Source: OAS926 sp035503715
Lineage (GTDB): Bacteria > Pseudomonadota > Alphaproteobacteria > Rhizobiales > Rhizobiaceae
Assembly: GCA_035503715.1 (NCBI GenBank)
Contig: DATJTE010000163.1
Location: 1 to 64,000 of the forward strand
Direction: 5' to 3'
DNA length: 64,000 nt
Shown here: positions 50,100 to 58,968 of the stretch, in pieces
How positions within the stretch are numbered: position 1 is the stretch's first letter
Layout: every line of letters starts with the position of its first letter
Notes under the pieces: generated by a model
The model's input: only the letters and a program-made list of their open reading frames with translations
Told to the model about the DNA's origin: nothing
Databases searched by the model: none
Position numbers and translations under genes: made by a program

Positions 50100-51002
50100 T
50101 TACACTGGCCTCGCCACAACAATCAGCCCCTCGATAGCCTCCCCCCGGTCCATCCGGATGGCCCCGCGGCTCATCGATGTCAGCGCCAGGCCAGCCTGGC
50201 CGAGGGTGTCTCGAACATAGGTCTCCGAATGGGCGTATCGGCGCGACTCCCGCAGCTTGAGCGGCTGAGGCCCATCGTTCTGCTCCACCGAGAATGCAAA
50301 GAGGCCGCCAGGCTTCAACGCGTCGGAAACCATCCGCGCAATGCCATCCAGCGCGCCGACATACATGAAGACGTCGGCGGCGATGATCAGGTCCGCGCTC
50401 GCGGCAGCGAGTTCCAGCGTCTGGAGGTCGGCCTTTTCCACGCGGTCATAGACCTTCTTGGCCTCGGCCTTCTTCAACATCGCTGCCGAGATATCGTAGC
50501 CCTCCAGCCGTCCGGCCAGCGGCCTGAGCTTCTCGCCCATCAGCCCCGTGCCGCAGCCAAGGTCGATTGCGGTACCAAACGGCGCGAATGGCTTCACCGC
50601 GTCGAGCAACAGGTCCGGCACGCGGTAGCCCAGCTTTTCCACCAATGAAGCATCGAAGGTCTCGGCATACTGGTCGAAGAGCGCCTCGACGAAGCCGCCC
50701 GGCGGTGCGGAGGATTTTGGCGTTGCGCCCGCCAGCTCCAGCTTGAGCACGGCACCCGTCTGGCCATCTGGATCGAGCTTCAGAACCGTCCGCCAGGCCG
50801 CGACCGCCGGCTCCTTCTGGTTCGCCGCTTCATACATTTCGCCCAGCCGGAACCAGCCCAGCGCCCAACCGGGCGCCAGCTCCAGCGCGTTCAGCATCAG
50901 CTCGGCCGCGGCGACAGGATCGCCCGACTCGAACAGCATTTCCGCATAGTCGGCGCGCCGGTCGGCGAGGATGTCGGCCGAGGATCGTGGCAGCGGTTTC
51001 AA
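50100..51002 (-). CDS. TPR-containing class I SAM-dependent methyltransferase
   Basis: This 300-residue protein has an N-terminal TPR-like helical region (about residues 15-85) and a Rossmann methyltransferase domain (about 105-280) with the SAM motif AIDLGCGTGLMGEKL and ALKPGGLFAFSVEQ. The substrate is unknown. Its start codon region overlaps the upstream reading of the divergent exonuclease gene only on the opposite strand. The gene lies just upstream of higB on the same strand. Confidence 0.85.
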   Translation of the reverse strand: MKPLPRSSADILADRRADYAEMLFESGDPVAAAELMLNALELAPGWALGWFRLGEMYEAANQKEPAVAAWRTVLKLDPDGQTGAVLKLELAGATPKSSAPPGGFVEALFDQYAETFDASLVEKLGYRVPDLLLDAVKPFAPFGTAIDLGCGTGLMGEKLRPLAGRLEGYDISAAMLKKAEAKKVYDRVEKADLQTLELAAASADLIIAADVFMYVGALDGIARMVSDALKPGGLFAFSVEQNDGPQPLKLRESRRYAHSETYVRDTLGQAGLALTSMSRGAIRMDRGEAIEGLIVVARPV

Positions 51003-51091
51003 GCGCGATGCTCCATGCGGCGCTCTATCGCGAGTCAGGAGATGAGTTCAACTGCCTTCCCGCGGCGCGCGAAATACCTATCTTGCTGACA

Positions 51092-52102
51092 ATGCGCGCA
51101 CGCGACCTGCTTTGTCCCAAGCCCGGCGGCCTTTATTGTCCGCCCGGCGACTTCTTCATCGACCCTGTCCGCCCGGTCGGCCGGGCGTTGATCACACACG
51201 GCCACTCCGACCACGCGCGCTCGGGTCACGATCATGTGCTCGCCACCCAGCAGACCCTCGACATCATGGAGCTGCGCTACGGCGAGGACTATGCGGACTC
51301 TACGCAGGCTATCGGGTATGGCGAGACCGTCAGCGTCAACGGCGTGACTGTCACCTTCCACCCCGCCGGCCATGTGCTCGGCTCCGCGCAGATCGAGGTG
51401 GAGCATGGCGGCACCAAGATCGTCGTGTCTGGCGATTACAAGCGCGTGCCGGACCCGACCTGCACGCCGTTCGAGCCGGTTCAATGCAATGTCTTCATCA
51501 CCGAGGCAACCTTCGGCCTGCCGGTGTTCCGCCACCCTGACGCAAGCGACGAGATCGCCCGGCTGCTCAAGTCGGTGCGGCAGTTTCCGGAGCGCAGCCA
51601 TCTCGTCGGCGCCTATGCGCTCGGCAAGGCGCAGCGCGTCATGCGGCTGCTCCGCGACGCCGGCTACAATGAGCCGATCTACATCCACGGCGCGTTGGAG
51701 ACGCTGAGCGCCTACTATCAGAGCCAGGGCGTCGAGCTTGGCGAGCTCAAACCCGCGACGCTGGAGAAAGGCAACAAAACCAGTTTCGAAGGCGCAGTCG
51801 TCATCGGCACGCCATCCGCTTTCGCCGATCGCTGGGCGCGCCGTTTTCCAGACCCGGTGTCCTGCTTCGCCTCAGGCTGGATGCGCATCCGCCAGCGCGC
51901 CAAGCAGCTCGGCGTCGAGCTGCCGCTGATCATCTCCGACCACTCCGACTGGGATGAACTCACCGACACGATCAAGGAGACCGGCGCGTCGGAAGTCTGG
52001 GTCACACATGGCCGCGAAGAAGCGCTGGTCCGCTGGTGCGAGCTCGAAGGCATCAAAGCCAAGGCGTTGCACCTCGTCGGCTATGAGGACGAGGGCGACT
52101 GA
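51092..52102 (+). CDS. Ligase-associated MBL-fold exonuclease
   Basis: This 336-residue protein is a metallo-beta-lactamase/beta-CASP-type enzyme. The metal motif is THGHSDHARSGH near residue 35, with PAGHVLGSAQIEV, VVSGDYKRVPDP and IISDHSDWDEL later. It is the exonuclease partner of the Lhr-ligase-PdeM set. The ATG at 51092 is preferred; an upstream in-frame ATG at 50987 would overlap the divergent methyltransferase gene. Its stop overlaps the ligase start by 1 bp. Confidence 0.9.
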   Translation: MRARDLLCPKPGGLYCPPGDFFIDPVRPVGRALITHGHSDHARSGHDHVLATQQTLDIMELRYGEDYADSTQAIGYGETVSVNGVTVTFHPAGHVLGSAQIEVEHGGTKIVVSGDYKRVPDPTCTPFEPVQCNVFITEATFGLPVFRHPDASDEIARLLKSVRQFPERSHLVGAYALGKAQRVMRLLRDAGYNEPIYIHGALETLSAYYQSQGVELGELKPATLEKGNKTSFEGAVVIGTPSAFADRWARRFPDPVSCFASGWMRIRQRAKQLGVELPLIISDHSDWDELTDTIKETGASEVWVTHGREEALVRWCELEGIKAKALHLVGYEDEGD

Positions 52103-53697
52103 TGCAGCGGTTCGCCGAACTCCTCGACCGGCTGGTGCTGACGCCGTCGCGCAACGGGAAACTGACGCTGCTCGTTGATTACTTCCGCACCGTTGAAGAT
52201 CCGGACCGCGGGCTGGCGCTGGCCGCGATCACCGGCGACCTCACCATCGCGGCCGTGAAGCCGGCGATGCTGCGCACGCTGATCACCGAGCGCATGGACC
52301 CGGTGCTGTTCGGCTATTCCTACGATTATGTCGGCGACCTCGCCGAAACCGTGTCGCTGGTCTGGCCCGAGAGCGAGGCGGAGAGGGCCCACGAGCCGAC
52401 GCTCGGCGAGGTGGTGAAGGCGCTGCAGTCTGCGAGCCGCTCGGATGGTCCGAAGGTGCTCGCGCGACTGCTCGACGACGCCGACGTCTCCGCTCGCTTC
52501 GCCATCATCAAGCTCGTCACCGGCGGCCTGCGCATCGGCGTCACCGCGCGGCTGGCCAAGCAGGCGCTGGCGGATTTCGGCAAGGTCGATGTCTCCGAGA
52601 TCGAGGAGTTGTGGCACGGACTTGAGCCGCCCTATCGCCCACTTTTTGCCTGGCTTGAAGGCAGCGCGCCGAAACCGGAGAAGCGCGCCGCCGCGCTCTT
52701 CCGCCCGGTGATGCTTTCCAATCCAGTCGAGGACAAGGATCTGGAGAAGCTCGAGCCCGCCGACTATCTCGCCGAATGGAAATGGGATGGCATCCGCGTT
52801 CAGGTCGTGTCCGAAGGGGGCGTGCGCCGGCTCTATTCGCGCACCGGCGACGATGTGTCGGGTGCTTTTCCCGATCTCGTCGAGGCGATCGATTTCGACG
52901 CCGTGCTCGACGGCGAGCTGCTGGTTGGCAGTCCGCCGGAATGGGTCGGCAGCTTTGGCGACCTGCAGCAGCGGCTGAACCGCAAAACCGTGTCGGGCAA
53001 GATGCGCGAGCAGTATCCGGCCTTTGTCCGCTGCTACGACCTCATGCTGGAGGGCACTGACGATCTTCGCGAACTGCCGCTCGCCGAGCGCCGCGCGCGG
53101 CTGACGAAATTTCTGGCGAATGCCGATCCTGCTCGCTTCGATCTGTCACCGACTGTCGATTTCACCGACTGGCCGTCGCTGGATGAGCTACGCAAAAGTC
53201 CGCCGCACCCGATCATCGAAGGCGTGATGATCAAGCGCAGGGATTCGCCCTATCTCGCCGGGCGGCCGAAAGGCCCGTGGTTCAAATGGAAGCGCGATCC
53301 ATTCACCGTCGACGCGGTGCTGATGTATGCACAGCGCGGCCACGGCAAACGGTCGAGCTACTATTCCGATTTCACCTTCGGCGTCTGGGCCGGCCCCGCC
53401 GAGGAAAGCGAACTGGTGCCCGTGGGAAAAGCCTATTTCGGCTTCACCGACGAAGAATTGCGCCAGCTCGACAAATATGTCCGCGACAACACGATCGAAC
53501 GCTTCGGCCCGGTGCGGTCCGTGCGCGCCGACCAGACGCAAGGGCTGGTGCTGGAGATCGCCTTCGAAGGCTTGAACCGCTCGACGCGGCATCGCTCCGG
53601 CGTAGCGATGCGCTTTCCCCGCATCTCGCGGCTGAGGTGGGACAAGCCTACGGCCGAAGCCGACCGTATCGAGACGCTGACGGCGATGCTTGATTAA
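52102..53697 (+). CDS. ATP-dependent DNA ligase (repair-cluster type)
   Basis: This 531-residue ligase has an N-terminal DNA-binding domain (about residues 1-180), the adenylation domain with the nucleophile Lys227 in EWKWDGIRV, and an OB domain (about 405-525) with a GLVLEIAFEG and RSGVAMRFPRI ending. It seals nicks with ATP. It is the last gene of the exonuclease-ligase pair. Together with lhr and pdeM it forms a four-enzyme repair module. Confidence 0.92.
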   Translation: MQRFAELLDRLVLTPSRNGKLTLLVDYFRTVEDPDRGLALAAITGDLTIAAVKPAMLRTLITERMDPVLFGYSYDYVGDLAETVSLVWPESEAERAHEPTLGEVVKALQSASRSDGPKVLARLLDDADVSARFAIIKLVTGGLRIGVTARLAKQALADFGKVDVSEIEELWHGLEPPYRPLFAWLEGSAPKPEKRAAALFRPVMLSNPVEDKDLEKLEPADYLAEWKWDGIRVQVVSEGGVRRLYSRTGDDVSGAFPDLVEAIDFDAVLDGELLVGSPPEWVGSFGDLQQRLNRKTVSGKMREQYPAFVRCYDLMLEGTDDLRELPLAERRARLTKFLANADPARFDLSPTVDFTDWPSLDELRKSPPHPIIEGVMIKRRDSPYLAGRPKGPWFKWKRDPFTVDAVLMYAQRGHGKRSSYYSDFTFGVWAGPAEESELVPVGKAYFGFTDEELRQLDKYVRDNTIERFGPVRSVRADQTQGLVLEIAFEGLNRSTRHRSGVAMRFPRISRLRWDKPTAEADRIETLTAMLD

Positions 53698-53838
53698 GGT
53701 GTGTTGAGATTCAGGTCAGGCCGAGCCGAAAATGCCGGATTTCGAGAACCGGAGCGGAGCGTACATTGGTACGTGAGCACCGGAAGCGGAGAAAGCCGCC
53801 ATTTGCAGGCCGGTCTCACCTGAATATCACACACCTTA
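53695..53838. repeat. About 140-bp palindromic intergenic repeat (RIME-like)
   Basis: The left arm TAAGGTGTGTTGAGATTCAG at the left end and the complement of TGAATATCACACACCTTA at the right end form imperfect arms of about 30 bases. The interior has CCGGAGCGGAGCGTACATTG with TACGTGAGCACCGGAAGCGG, a type of sequence common in rhizobial intergenic repeats. It lies between the ligase gene and a convergent membrane-protein gene. It may act as a terminator as well. Confidence 0.65.
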
Positions 53839-55194
53839 GTTCGTCGACACCCGGATCTCGTAAATGTCGAGCGCCTTGCCGCCATTGGTGATGTCGGAGT
53901 TGATGGCGATAGTGCCGCCGGCGCCTGGCGCCTTTTGCGGCATCTCGATTTCAAACAGGAAGTCTCCCTTGGCGTAACCGGCAGCGTAGCGCTTGCGGCC
54001 ACAATCGCCGAGTTCGCCGAAATTGCAGTCGACCGCGAATTGCGTCTCCTTACCCTCTTCCGAGCGTGCGACGACGTTGAAAGTCGCCTGCTTGCCTGCG
54101 AGCCGTTCGAGAATACCCTGGCCGACGTCGAAGGCGACGGTCGATCCGGCATCTGTCGAGCGGATGCGGATGAAGGAGCCGGTGTCGTCCTCCATCACGT
54201 CCGCGCTCGTGCCGCTTGGCGCGTTCGCGCTGGTCGGATCGGATGGCGAGAACACCGTCACCCAGTTGCGCTGGGCATCCGCCTCGCCCGGAAGCTGAGG
54301 CGCGTTGTTCTCCTCGTCCGGATCGAAATCCTCTTCCTCGGTGGTCACCGGCGGGTTCGGCACGGACGAGTCGATTTCCTCCGGCGTCTTGAAGAGGCCG
54401 GTGGACATGCCCCACCACACGCCGATGCCGATCGCCGCAATCAGCGTCGCGCCGAGGAACAGAGCGGCAAACGGACGTCGCCGCTCGCGCGCGACATTCG
54501 GACCGCCCCCCGTGCTCACCTCGTCCGGGCCAACATCTTCAGGGCCGACAGGCGGTGTGCCGGGCGGCCCAAAATCGTCGAGGTTGGGGAAATAGGATTG
54601 CGGCACCGGCCCGCTGGCATTGCTCTCAACCGACGGCGTTGGCGCGGCCGCCTGAGCTTCGGCAGGCCGGGCCGCCGGGCTATCCATTGCGATTTCGGGC
54701 GCTCTGGAGCGCTCCGTCCTTCGCGGCTCCGAGCCCCACGACACATCGATATTGGGATCTGCGGGCTCCGAGCGCTGCGCCGGTGCAGCCGGTTCGACCC
54801 GCGGCGCCTCCGGCTCGACGCGCCGCACGGCGGCGGCCTCAACGCGTGGCGCGGTCGGTTCTGGGCGACGCGACACGGCAGGCTCTACCCTTGGTGTCGC
54901 TGCCTCGACCGGCGGTGCCGCCGGTTCGATGCGAGGCGTTTCCGCGCGCGGCGCGTGCCTGCGGTCGACGTCCAGCGAGGGGAAAGCTGGAATGAACTCC
55001 GACTCGATTTCGGCGATCTTGCCCTTCACGCTGGCGCGGCGGCGTTCGGCTACATCGAGCGTGATGCCCGGATTGTGCTCAATGGCGCGTTCGAGCGCGG
55101 CAAAGGCCTTGCGGTAGACGCCTTCACGGAACGCGCGATCGTCCGCGTTGCCTTTTTCCAACGCGCTCCTGATCGCCTTTTCGACTGCGTCCAA
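53836..55194 (-). CDS. Conserved membrane-anchored protein of unknown function
   Basis: This 452-residue protein has an N-terminal helical part (about residues 1-75, DAVEKAIRSALEKGNADDR), a long Pro/Ala/Arg/Glu-rich linker with repeated EPxAPRVE units (about 80-200), one transmembrane segment (about 248-268) and a beta-rich periplasmic domain (about 310-452; VTVFSPSDPTSANAPSG, FNVVARSEEGKETQFAVDC). The start is TTG at 55194, where the conserved part begins. I do not recognise a function. Confidence 0.75.
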   Translation of the reverse strand: MDAVEKAIRSALEKGNADDRAFREGVYRKAFAALERAIEHNPGITLDVAERRRASVKGKIAEIESEFIPAFPSLDVDRRHAPRAETPRIEPAAPPVEAATPRVEPAVSRRPEPTAPRVEAAAVRRVEPEAPRVEPAAPAQRSEPADPNIDVSWGSEPRRTERSRAPEIAMDSPAARPAEAQAAAPTPSVESNASGPVPQSYFPNLDDFGPPGTPPVGPEDVGPDEVSTGGGPNVARERRRPFAALFLGATLIAAIGIGVWWGMSTGLFKTPEEIDSSVPNPPVTTEEEDFDPDEENNAPQLPGEADAQRNWVTVFSPSDPTSANAPSGTSADVMEDDTGSFIRIRSTDAGSTVAFDVGQGILERLAGKQATFNVVARSEEGKETQFAVDCNFGELGDCGRKRYAAGYAKGDFLFEIEMPQKAPGAGGTIAINSDITNGGKALDIYEIRVSTN

Positions 55195-55363
55195 GCAAAA
55201 ATCCCTTTCGTCCCCGCAGGATAGCGGATGGTTAGCCCCGCCAGCCGCCAACCGCAACATTCACAAACATAGTGCTGAACGATCTTCCCCGCCTTAACGG
55301 CGAATTCAGGCCAAAGCTCATGCCGAAACCGCGTTGCGCCGCAAAAATCATCTGCTAGAAGAA

Positions 55364-55385
55364 CTGACGTTTCCGTAAACGTCAA
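55364..55385. promoter_or_regulatory. MerR/LiuR-type operator, site 3
   Basis: TGACGTTT and AAACGTCA are perfect 8-base arms around CCGT, with flanking CA at the right. It lies 20 bp upstream of the nitronate-monooxygenase-like start codon, so in the promoter. The core equals that of sites 1 and 2. Confidence 0.75.
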
Positions 55386-55405
55386 TTTTCACGTGAAGGT
55401 TCCGC

Positions 55406-56362
55406 ATGGCGCTGCCCGACATCCTGAAAAAGAATCTCCGCATCCCGGTTGTCGGTTCGCCGCTCTTCATCATCTCCCATCCGCCGCTGGTCCTTGCGCA
55501 ATGCAAGGCCGGCATCGTCGGCTCGTTCCCGGCTTTGAATGCGCGGCCGCAGTCGCAACTCGACGAATGGCTGGCCGAAATCACCGAGTCGCTCGAACGG
55601 CACGATGAAGAGAACCCCGACAACCCCGCGGCGCCCTATGCGCTCAACCACATCGTCCACAAGTCGAACACGCGGCTGGAACAGGATCTCGCGACCTGCG
55701 TCAAATACAAGGTGCCGATCGTCATCACCTCGCTCGGCGCGGTTCCGGAGTTGAACGAGGCGGTGCACTCCTATGGCGGCATCGTGCTGCACGACATCAT
55801 CCATGACCGCCACGCGCGCAAGGCGATCGAGAAAGGCGCGGACGGTCTGATCGCGGTCGCCACCGGCGCCGGCGGACACGCCGGGACACTCTCACCTTTC
55901 GCGCTCGTGCAGGAGATCCGCCAGTGGTTCGACGGGCCGCTGCTCCTGTCAGGCGCGATCGCCAATGGCGGCGCGATCCTCGCCGCGCAGGCGATGGGCG
56001 CCGACCTCGCCTATGTCGGCTCATCCTTCATCGCGACCGACGAGGCGCGCGCGCTCGACGAATACAAGCAGATGATCGTCGAGTCGAAGGCGGCAGACAT
56101 CGTCTATTCGAACCTCTTCACCGGCGTGCACGGCAATTACCTGAAGGGCTCTGTCCGCGCCCAGGGCCTGGATCCGGACAATCTGCCTGTCTCCGATCCG
56201 ACCAAGATGAATTTCGCTGGCAGCGAGACCAAGGCCTGGAAGCACATCTGGGGCTGCGGCCAGGGCATCGGCGCGGTCGATGAGATCATGCCGGCCGCGA
56301 AGCTGGTCGACAGACTGGCCGACGAATACGCTGCCGCGCGGGCGGCGCTGTTGGCGAACTGA
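55406..56362 (+). CDS. Nitronate monooxygenase-like flavoprotein
   Basis: This 318-residue TIM-barrel flavoprotein of the nitronate monooxygenase (2-nitropropane dioxygenase) family has FMN-binding motifs GADGLIAVATGAGGHAGTLS and PLLLSGAIANGGAILAAQAMGADLAYVGSSF. Relatives oxidise nitronates or act as enoyl-CoA-reductase-like enzymes. It is in the same predicted MerR regulon as an acyl-CoA dehydrogenase. Its stop overlaps the left 18-bp direct repeat. Confidence 0.85.
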   Translation: MALPDILKKNLRIPVVGSPLFIISHPPLVLAQCKAGIVGSFPALNARPQSQLDEWLAEITESLERHDEENPDNPAAPYALNHIVHKSNTRLEQDLATCVKYKVPIVITSLGAVPELNEAVHSYGGIVLHDIIHDRHARKAIEKGADGLIAVATGAGGHAGTLSPFALVQEIRQWFDGPLLLSGAIANGGAILAAQAMGADLAYVGSSFIATDEARALDEYKQMIVESKAADIVYSNLFTGVHGNYLKGSVRAQGLDPDNLPVSDPTKMNFAGSETKAWKHIWGCGQGIGAVDEIMPAAKLVDRLADEYAAARAALLAN

Positions 56363-56379
56363 TCAGACGAGCGCCACGC
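56362..56379. repeat. 18-bp direct repeat, left copy
   Basis: ATCAGACGAGCGCCACGC is repeated at 57921-57938. The right copy is the 3' end of the Gfo/Idh gene; the left copy looks like a duplicate left by insertion of the dGTPase segment. Confidence 0.85.
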
Positions 56380-56395
56380 ACCTACCTCAAGTACA

Positions 56396-57829
56396 TCAAA
56401 AATGACGACCAGAGACTTGCGAGCAAAGATTTCTCGCATAAGCGTCGGTCATTCCGGATACGAAATCTACAAGAATCCGTAGCGAATCATCCACATTTTC
56501 TGGGAATGAGTCCTCTTTACTGTCGATCTTTCCGCCCTTTAGATAAACTTTATACCCGGGAAACATCACTCGCATCATATTTCTATTCTTGTCGTTCAAG
56601 GTCTTTGCCGGTTTGCTAAAATAATCCTCAATTACAAAGAAAAACTCATCGAGCAACCTCCGAACAGTATGAAAGGCTGCCGCCTCCTTCCTTACTTTAT
56701 AATCTTGATAATAGATCTTATCTCTTACCAAAGACCTGAGGCTTGTTTGCAAATTATCTAAACTCTCAGAAGAAAGCATCAATGACAGCTTTCCGGCTGA
56801 CTTCGGCTTCATGTAATCTGGATAGTTGTGCAAAAATCTTTCTTGACACATTGTAATCATCGCGAATATCGCCGCAGAGCGAAGTAGTTTAATTCGTTCT
56901 TGGGCCTCCGGCCGCGCTTGATCAATTCTGCTTTGCTTGAGACGTCCTTTCGTGATAAATCGAAGCAGTTCGTAAACTTCTTTAATATCGAGCAATCCAT
57001 ACTTAAGTCCGTCCTCAAGATCGGAAGTTAGATACGCGATATCATCTGCGGCTTCCATTATATAAGAAAGCGGATGCCTGAAGAATTTCTTCTCCTCGCC
57101 GCCGCCTAATAGGCCAACTTCGTCAAATATACTTTCAGCAGTAAATCTCTCCGACGCGTAGAATCCAAATTTCGACGGTCCTTTTTCGGGCTTTGTAGGT
57201 TTGCTGAACCAAGGATATTTCACAGTAGCGGCAATAGTTGCGCACGTTAGTTGCATACCGCCAATTTCTTCAGGCCATCCTTCGAGCTTGGTTATTACTC
57301 TGAACCCCTGAGGATTACCGTCAAACGCGAGATAGTCGTTGAGAATATCTGGGCTACACAACTGCTCGCCCACGTGCCTTCTTTCTTCGCCAAAGCGGCC
57401 TTGAAACCAAGATCTGATTGCATACTCTCCGATATGCCCAAATGGCGCGTTTCCGATGTCGTGTGCGCTTGTCGCCGCAGCAACGATCTCCACAACATCT
57501 CTGGTTGCTATGCCGTTATGCCTGCAAGCGTCGACTATCTCTTTGTGAGCCTCATTATTATGTTTTTCAAATGAGGAGAAAATTGCGGCCGCCAACGTGC
57601 GCGATATACTCACAGCTTCCAGAGTATGGGTTAATCTATTTCGAACATAATCTGTCTCTGGAAAGGTAAATAGTTGAGCTTTCCCTTGAAGTCTGCGAAA
57701 CGATGACGAAAAAATAATTCTATCTACGTCGCGAGAATGCTCTGTAAAGAGCTTATCTTCTTTGGAAGTCCTGTTTGAGCGGCCCCTGTGACGAGCCCGA
57801 GACAGCAATTTTTGCCAAGAAAGTTTCAT
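56396..57829 (-). CDS. dgt: Deoxyguanosine triphosphate triphosphohydrolase-like (dGTPase) protein
   Basis: This 477-residue HD-domain protein has the dGTPase motif set: NRLTHTLEAV with His68, TSAHDIGNAPFGHIGE with His123-Asp124 and His132, and EAADDIAYLTSDLEDG with the distal Asp. It hydrolyses dGTP to deoxyguanosine and triphosphate in characterised relatives, and dGTPases can starve phages of dNTPs. G+C is visibly lower than all neighbours. It lies alone between 18-bp direct repeats, a strong sign of transfer. GGGGAGAG precedes the ATG. Defence is a hypothesis, housekeeping dNTP control the alternative. Confidence 0.88.
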   Translation of the reverse strand: MKLSWQKLLSRARHRGRSNRTSKEDKLFTEHSRDVDRIIFSSSFRRLQGKAQLFTFPETDYVRNRLTHTLEAVSISRTLAAAIFSSFEKHNNEAHKEIVDACRHNGIATRDVVEIVAAATSAHDIGNAPFGHIGEYAIRSWFQGRFGEERRHVGEQLCSPDILNDYLAFDGNPQGFRVITKLEGWPEEIGGMQLTCATIAATVKYPWFSKPTKPEKGPSKFGFYASERFTAESIFDEVGLLGGGEEKKFFRHPLSYIMEAADDIAYLTSDLEDGLKYGLLDIKEVYELLRFITKGRLKQSRIDQARPEAQERIKLLRSAAIFAMITMCQERFLHNYPDYMKPKSAGKLSLMLSSESLDNLQTSLRSLVRDKIYYQDYKVRKEAAAFHTVRRLLDEFFFVIEDYFSKPAKTLNDKNRNMMRVMFPGYKVYLKGGKIDSKEDSFPENVDDSLRILVDFVSGMTDAYARNLCSQVSGRHF

Positions 57830-57920
57830 ATACTCTCCCCAACCCGCATGTCTTCTAGGTGTTTTTTTTAGCAGGCGAAAGAGTTTTTAATCGCAACTTG
57901 GTACTGTTAGCCTAGCAGCT

Positions 57921-57938
57921 ATCAGACGAGCGCCACGC
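57921..57938. repeat. 18-bp direct repeat, right copy
   Basis: This is the stop codon and last codons of the Gfo/Idh gene, with the same 18 bases as 56362-56379. Confidence 0.85.
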
Positions 57939-58968
57939 CCTTCGTCTTCGCGCTCTTGAAGGTCGCGTCGATGACCTTCTGGATGTCCGCCGCGCGGCGG
58001 AAGGACGGATCGCCGTTGACGCCCGATTTCAGGGCCTCGGCGAACCGCACGGCGTTGCGCTTCACCGGCGGCATCTCGATCTTCTTCCAGCGGTTCTTGT
58101 CGATGTCCTTGCCGAGGCAACCCATCAGGCTGGACTCGTGCCCGGTCGTCTCGACGCGCAGCGCGCCCTTGGTGCCGTGCAGCGCCAGCGTCAGATCGTT
58201 GGCATGGCCGGTTGCGTAGCGCGTCGCGAGGATCGTGCCGAGCGCGCCATTGGCGAACTTCGCTGTCATTACCACGCTGTCATTGGCGTCGAGTCTGTAC
58301 TCGCCGATACGCTCGCCGTCTGCCTTCGGGAAGGTCGCCATGTCGGCCTTGAGGCCGACGATGTCCTGGCAGGCGCCGTAGCTGGCGAAATCGAGGATAT
58401 GAACACCGACGTCGCCCAGCACGCCGGCCGAGCCGTGCTTGGTCGACAGCCGCCACAGCCAGCGCTCGCCGGTGCGCCAGTCGCCCCAGTGCTTGCCCAC
58501 CAGCCAGCCCTGACGGTAGCTCGCCTCGACGTGGCGCAGATCGCCGATCTCGCCGGCCTCGACCATCTGCTTCGCCCGCTGGATCGCCGGCGAATTGCGG
58601 TAGGTCAGGTTCACCATGTTCATCAGGCAGGCCTTCTCGGCGGCCTCGGTCATGGCCAGCGCATCCTCATAGTTCTGCGCCAGCGGTTTTTCGCAAAACA
58701 CGTGCTTGCCGGCTGCCACCAGCGCCAGCGTCGTCACCTTGTGCACGCCGTCGGGCGTGCAGTTCGACGCCGCGTCGAACTGGCCCCAGTCGAGCGCTTG
58801 CTCCAAGCTCTCGAACGCCTTGCCGATGCCATTCGCCTTGGCGAATTCCTTGGCGCGGCCGGGGATCGGATCGACACAGGCGACGAATTTGTGGCCCTTG
58901 ATCTGGCCGAACTCCGAGACGTGATGGCCGGCGATACCGCCGGTCCCGAGCAGCAGCAGCTTTGGCAT
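57922..58968 (-). CDS. Gfo/Idh/MocA-family oxidoreductase
   Basis: This 348-residue protein has the Rossmann motif LLLGTGGIAGHH near residue 5, EKPLAQNYEDA near 95 and the C-terminal dimerising beta sheet. Family members oxidise sugars or sugar derivatives with NAD(P). The ATG overlaps the stop of the ThuA-like gene (ATGA). In Sinorhizobium, ThuA and the Gfo/Idh protein ThuB act together in trehalose use, so a related sugar pathway is likely. Its 3' end carries one of the 18-bp direct repeats. Confidence 0.88.
   Translation of the reverse strand: MPKLLLLGTGGIAGHHVSEFGQIKGHKFVACVDPIPGRAKEFAKANGIGKAFESLEQALDWGQFDAASNCTPDGVHKVTTLALVAAGKHVFCEKPLAQNYEDALAMTEAAEKACLMNMVNLTYRNSPAIQRAKQMVEAGEIGDLRHVEASYRQGWLVGKHWGDWRTGERWLWRLSTKHGSAGVLGDVGVHILDFASYGACQDIVGLKADMATFPKADGERIGEYRLDANDSVVMTAKFANGALGTILATRYATGHANDLTLALHGTKGALRVETTGHESSLMGCLGKDIDKNRWKKIEMPPVKRNAVRFAEALKSGVNGDPSFRRAADIQKVIDATFKSAKTKGVALV

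Noticed and set aside
56396..57829. dGTPase segment as an insertion sequence
   Set aside because: It has no transposase and its ends are direct, not inverted, repeats; a repeat-flanked gene insertion is more fitting.
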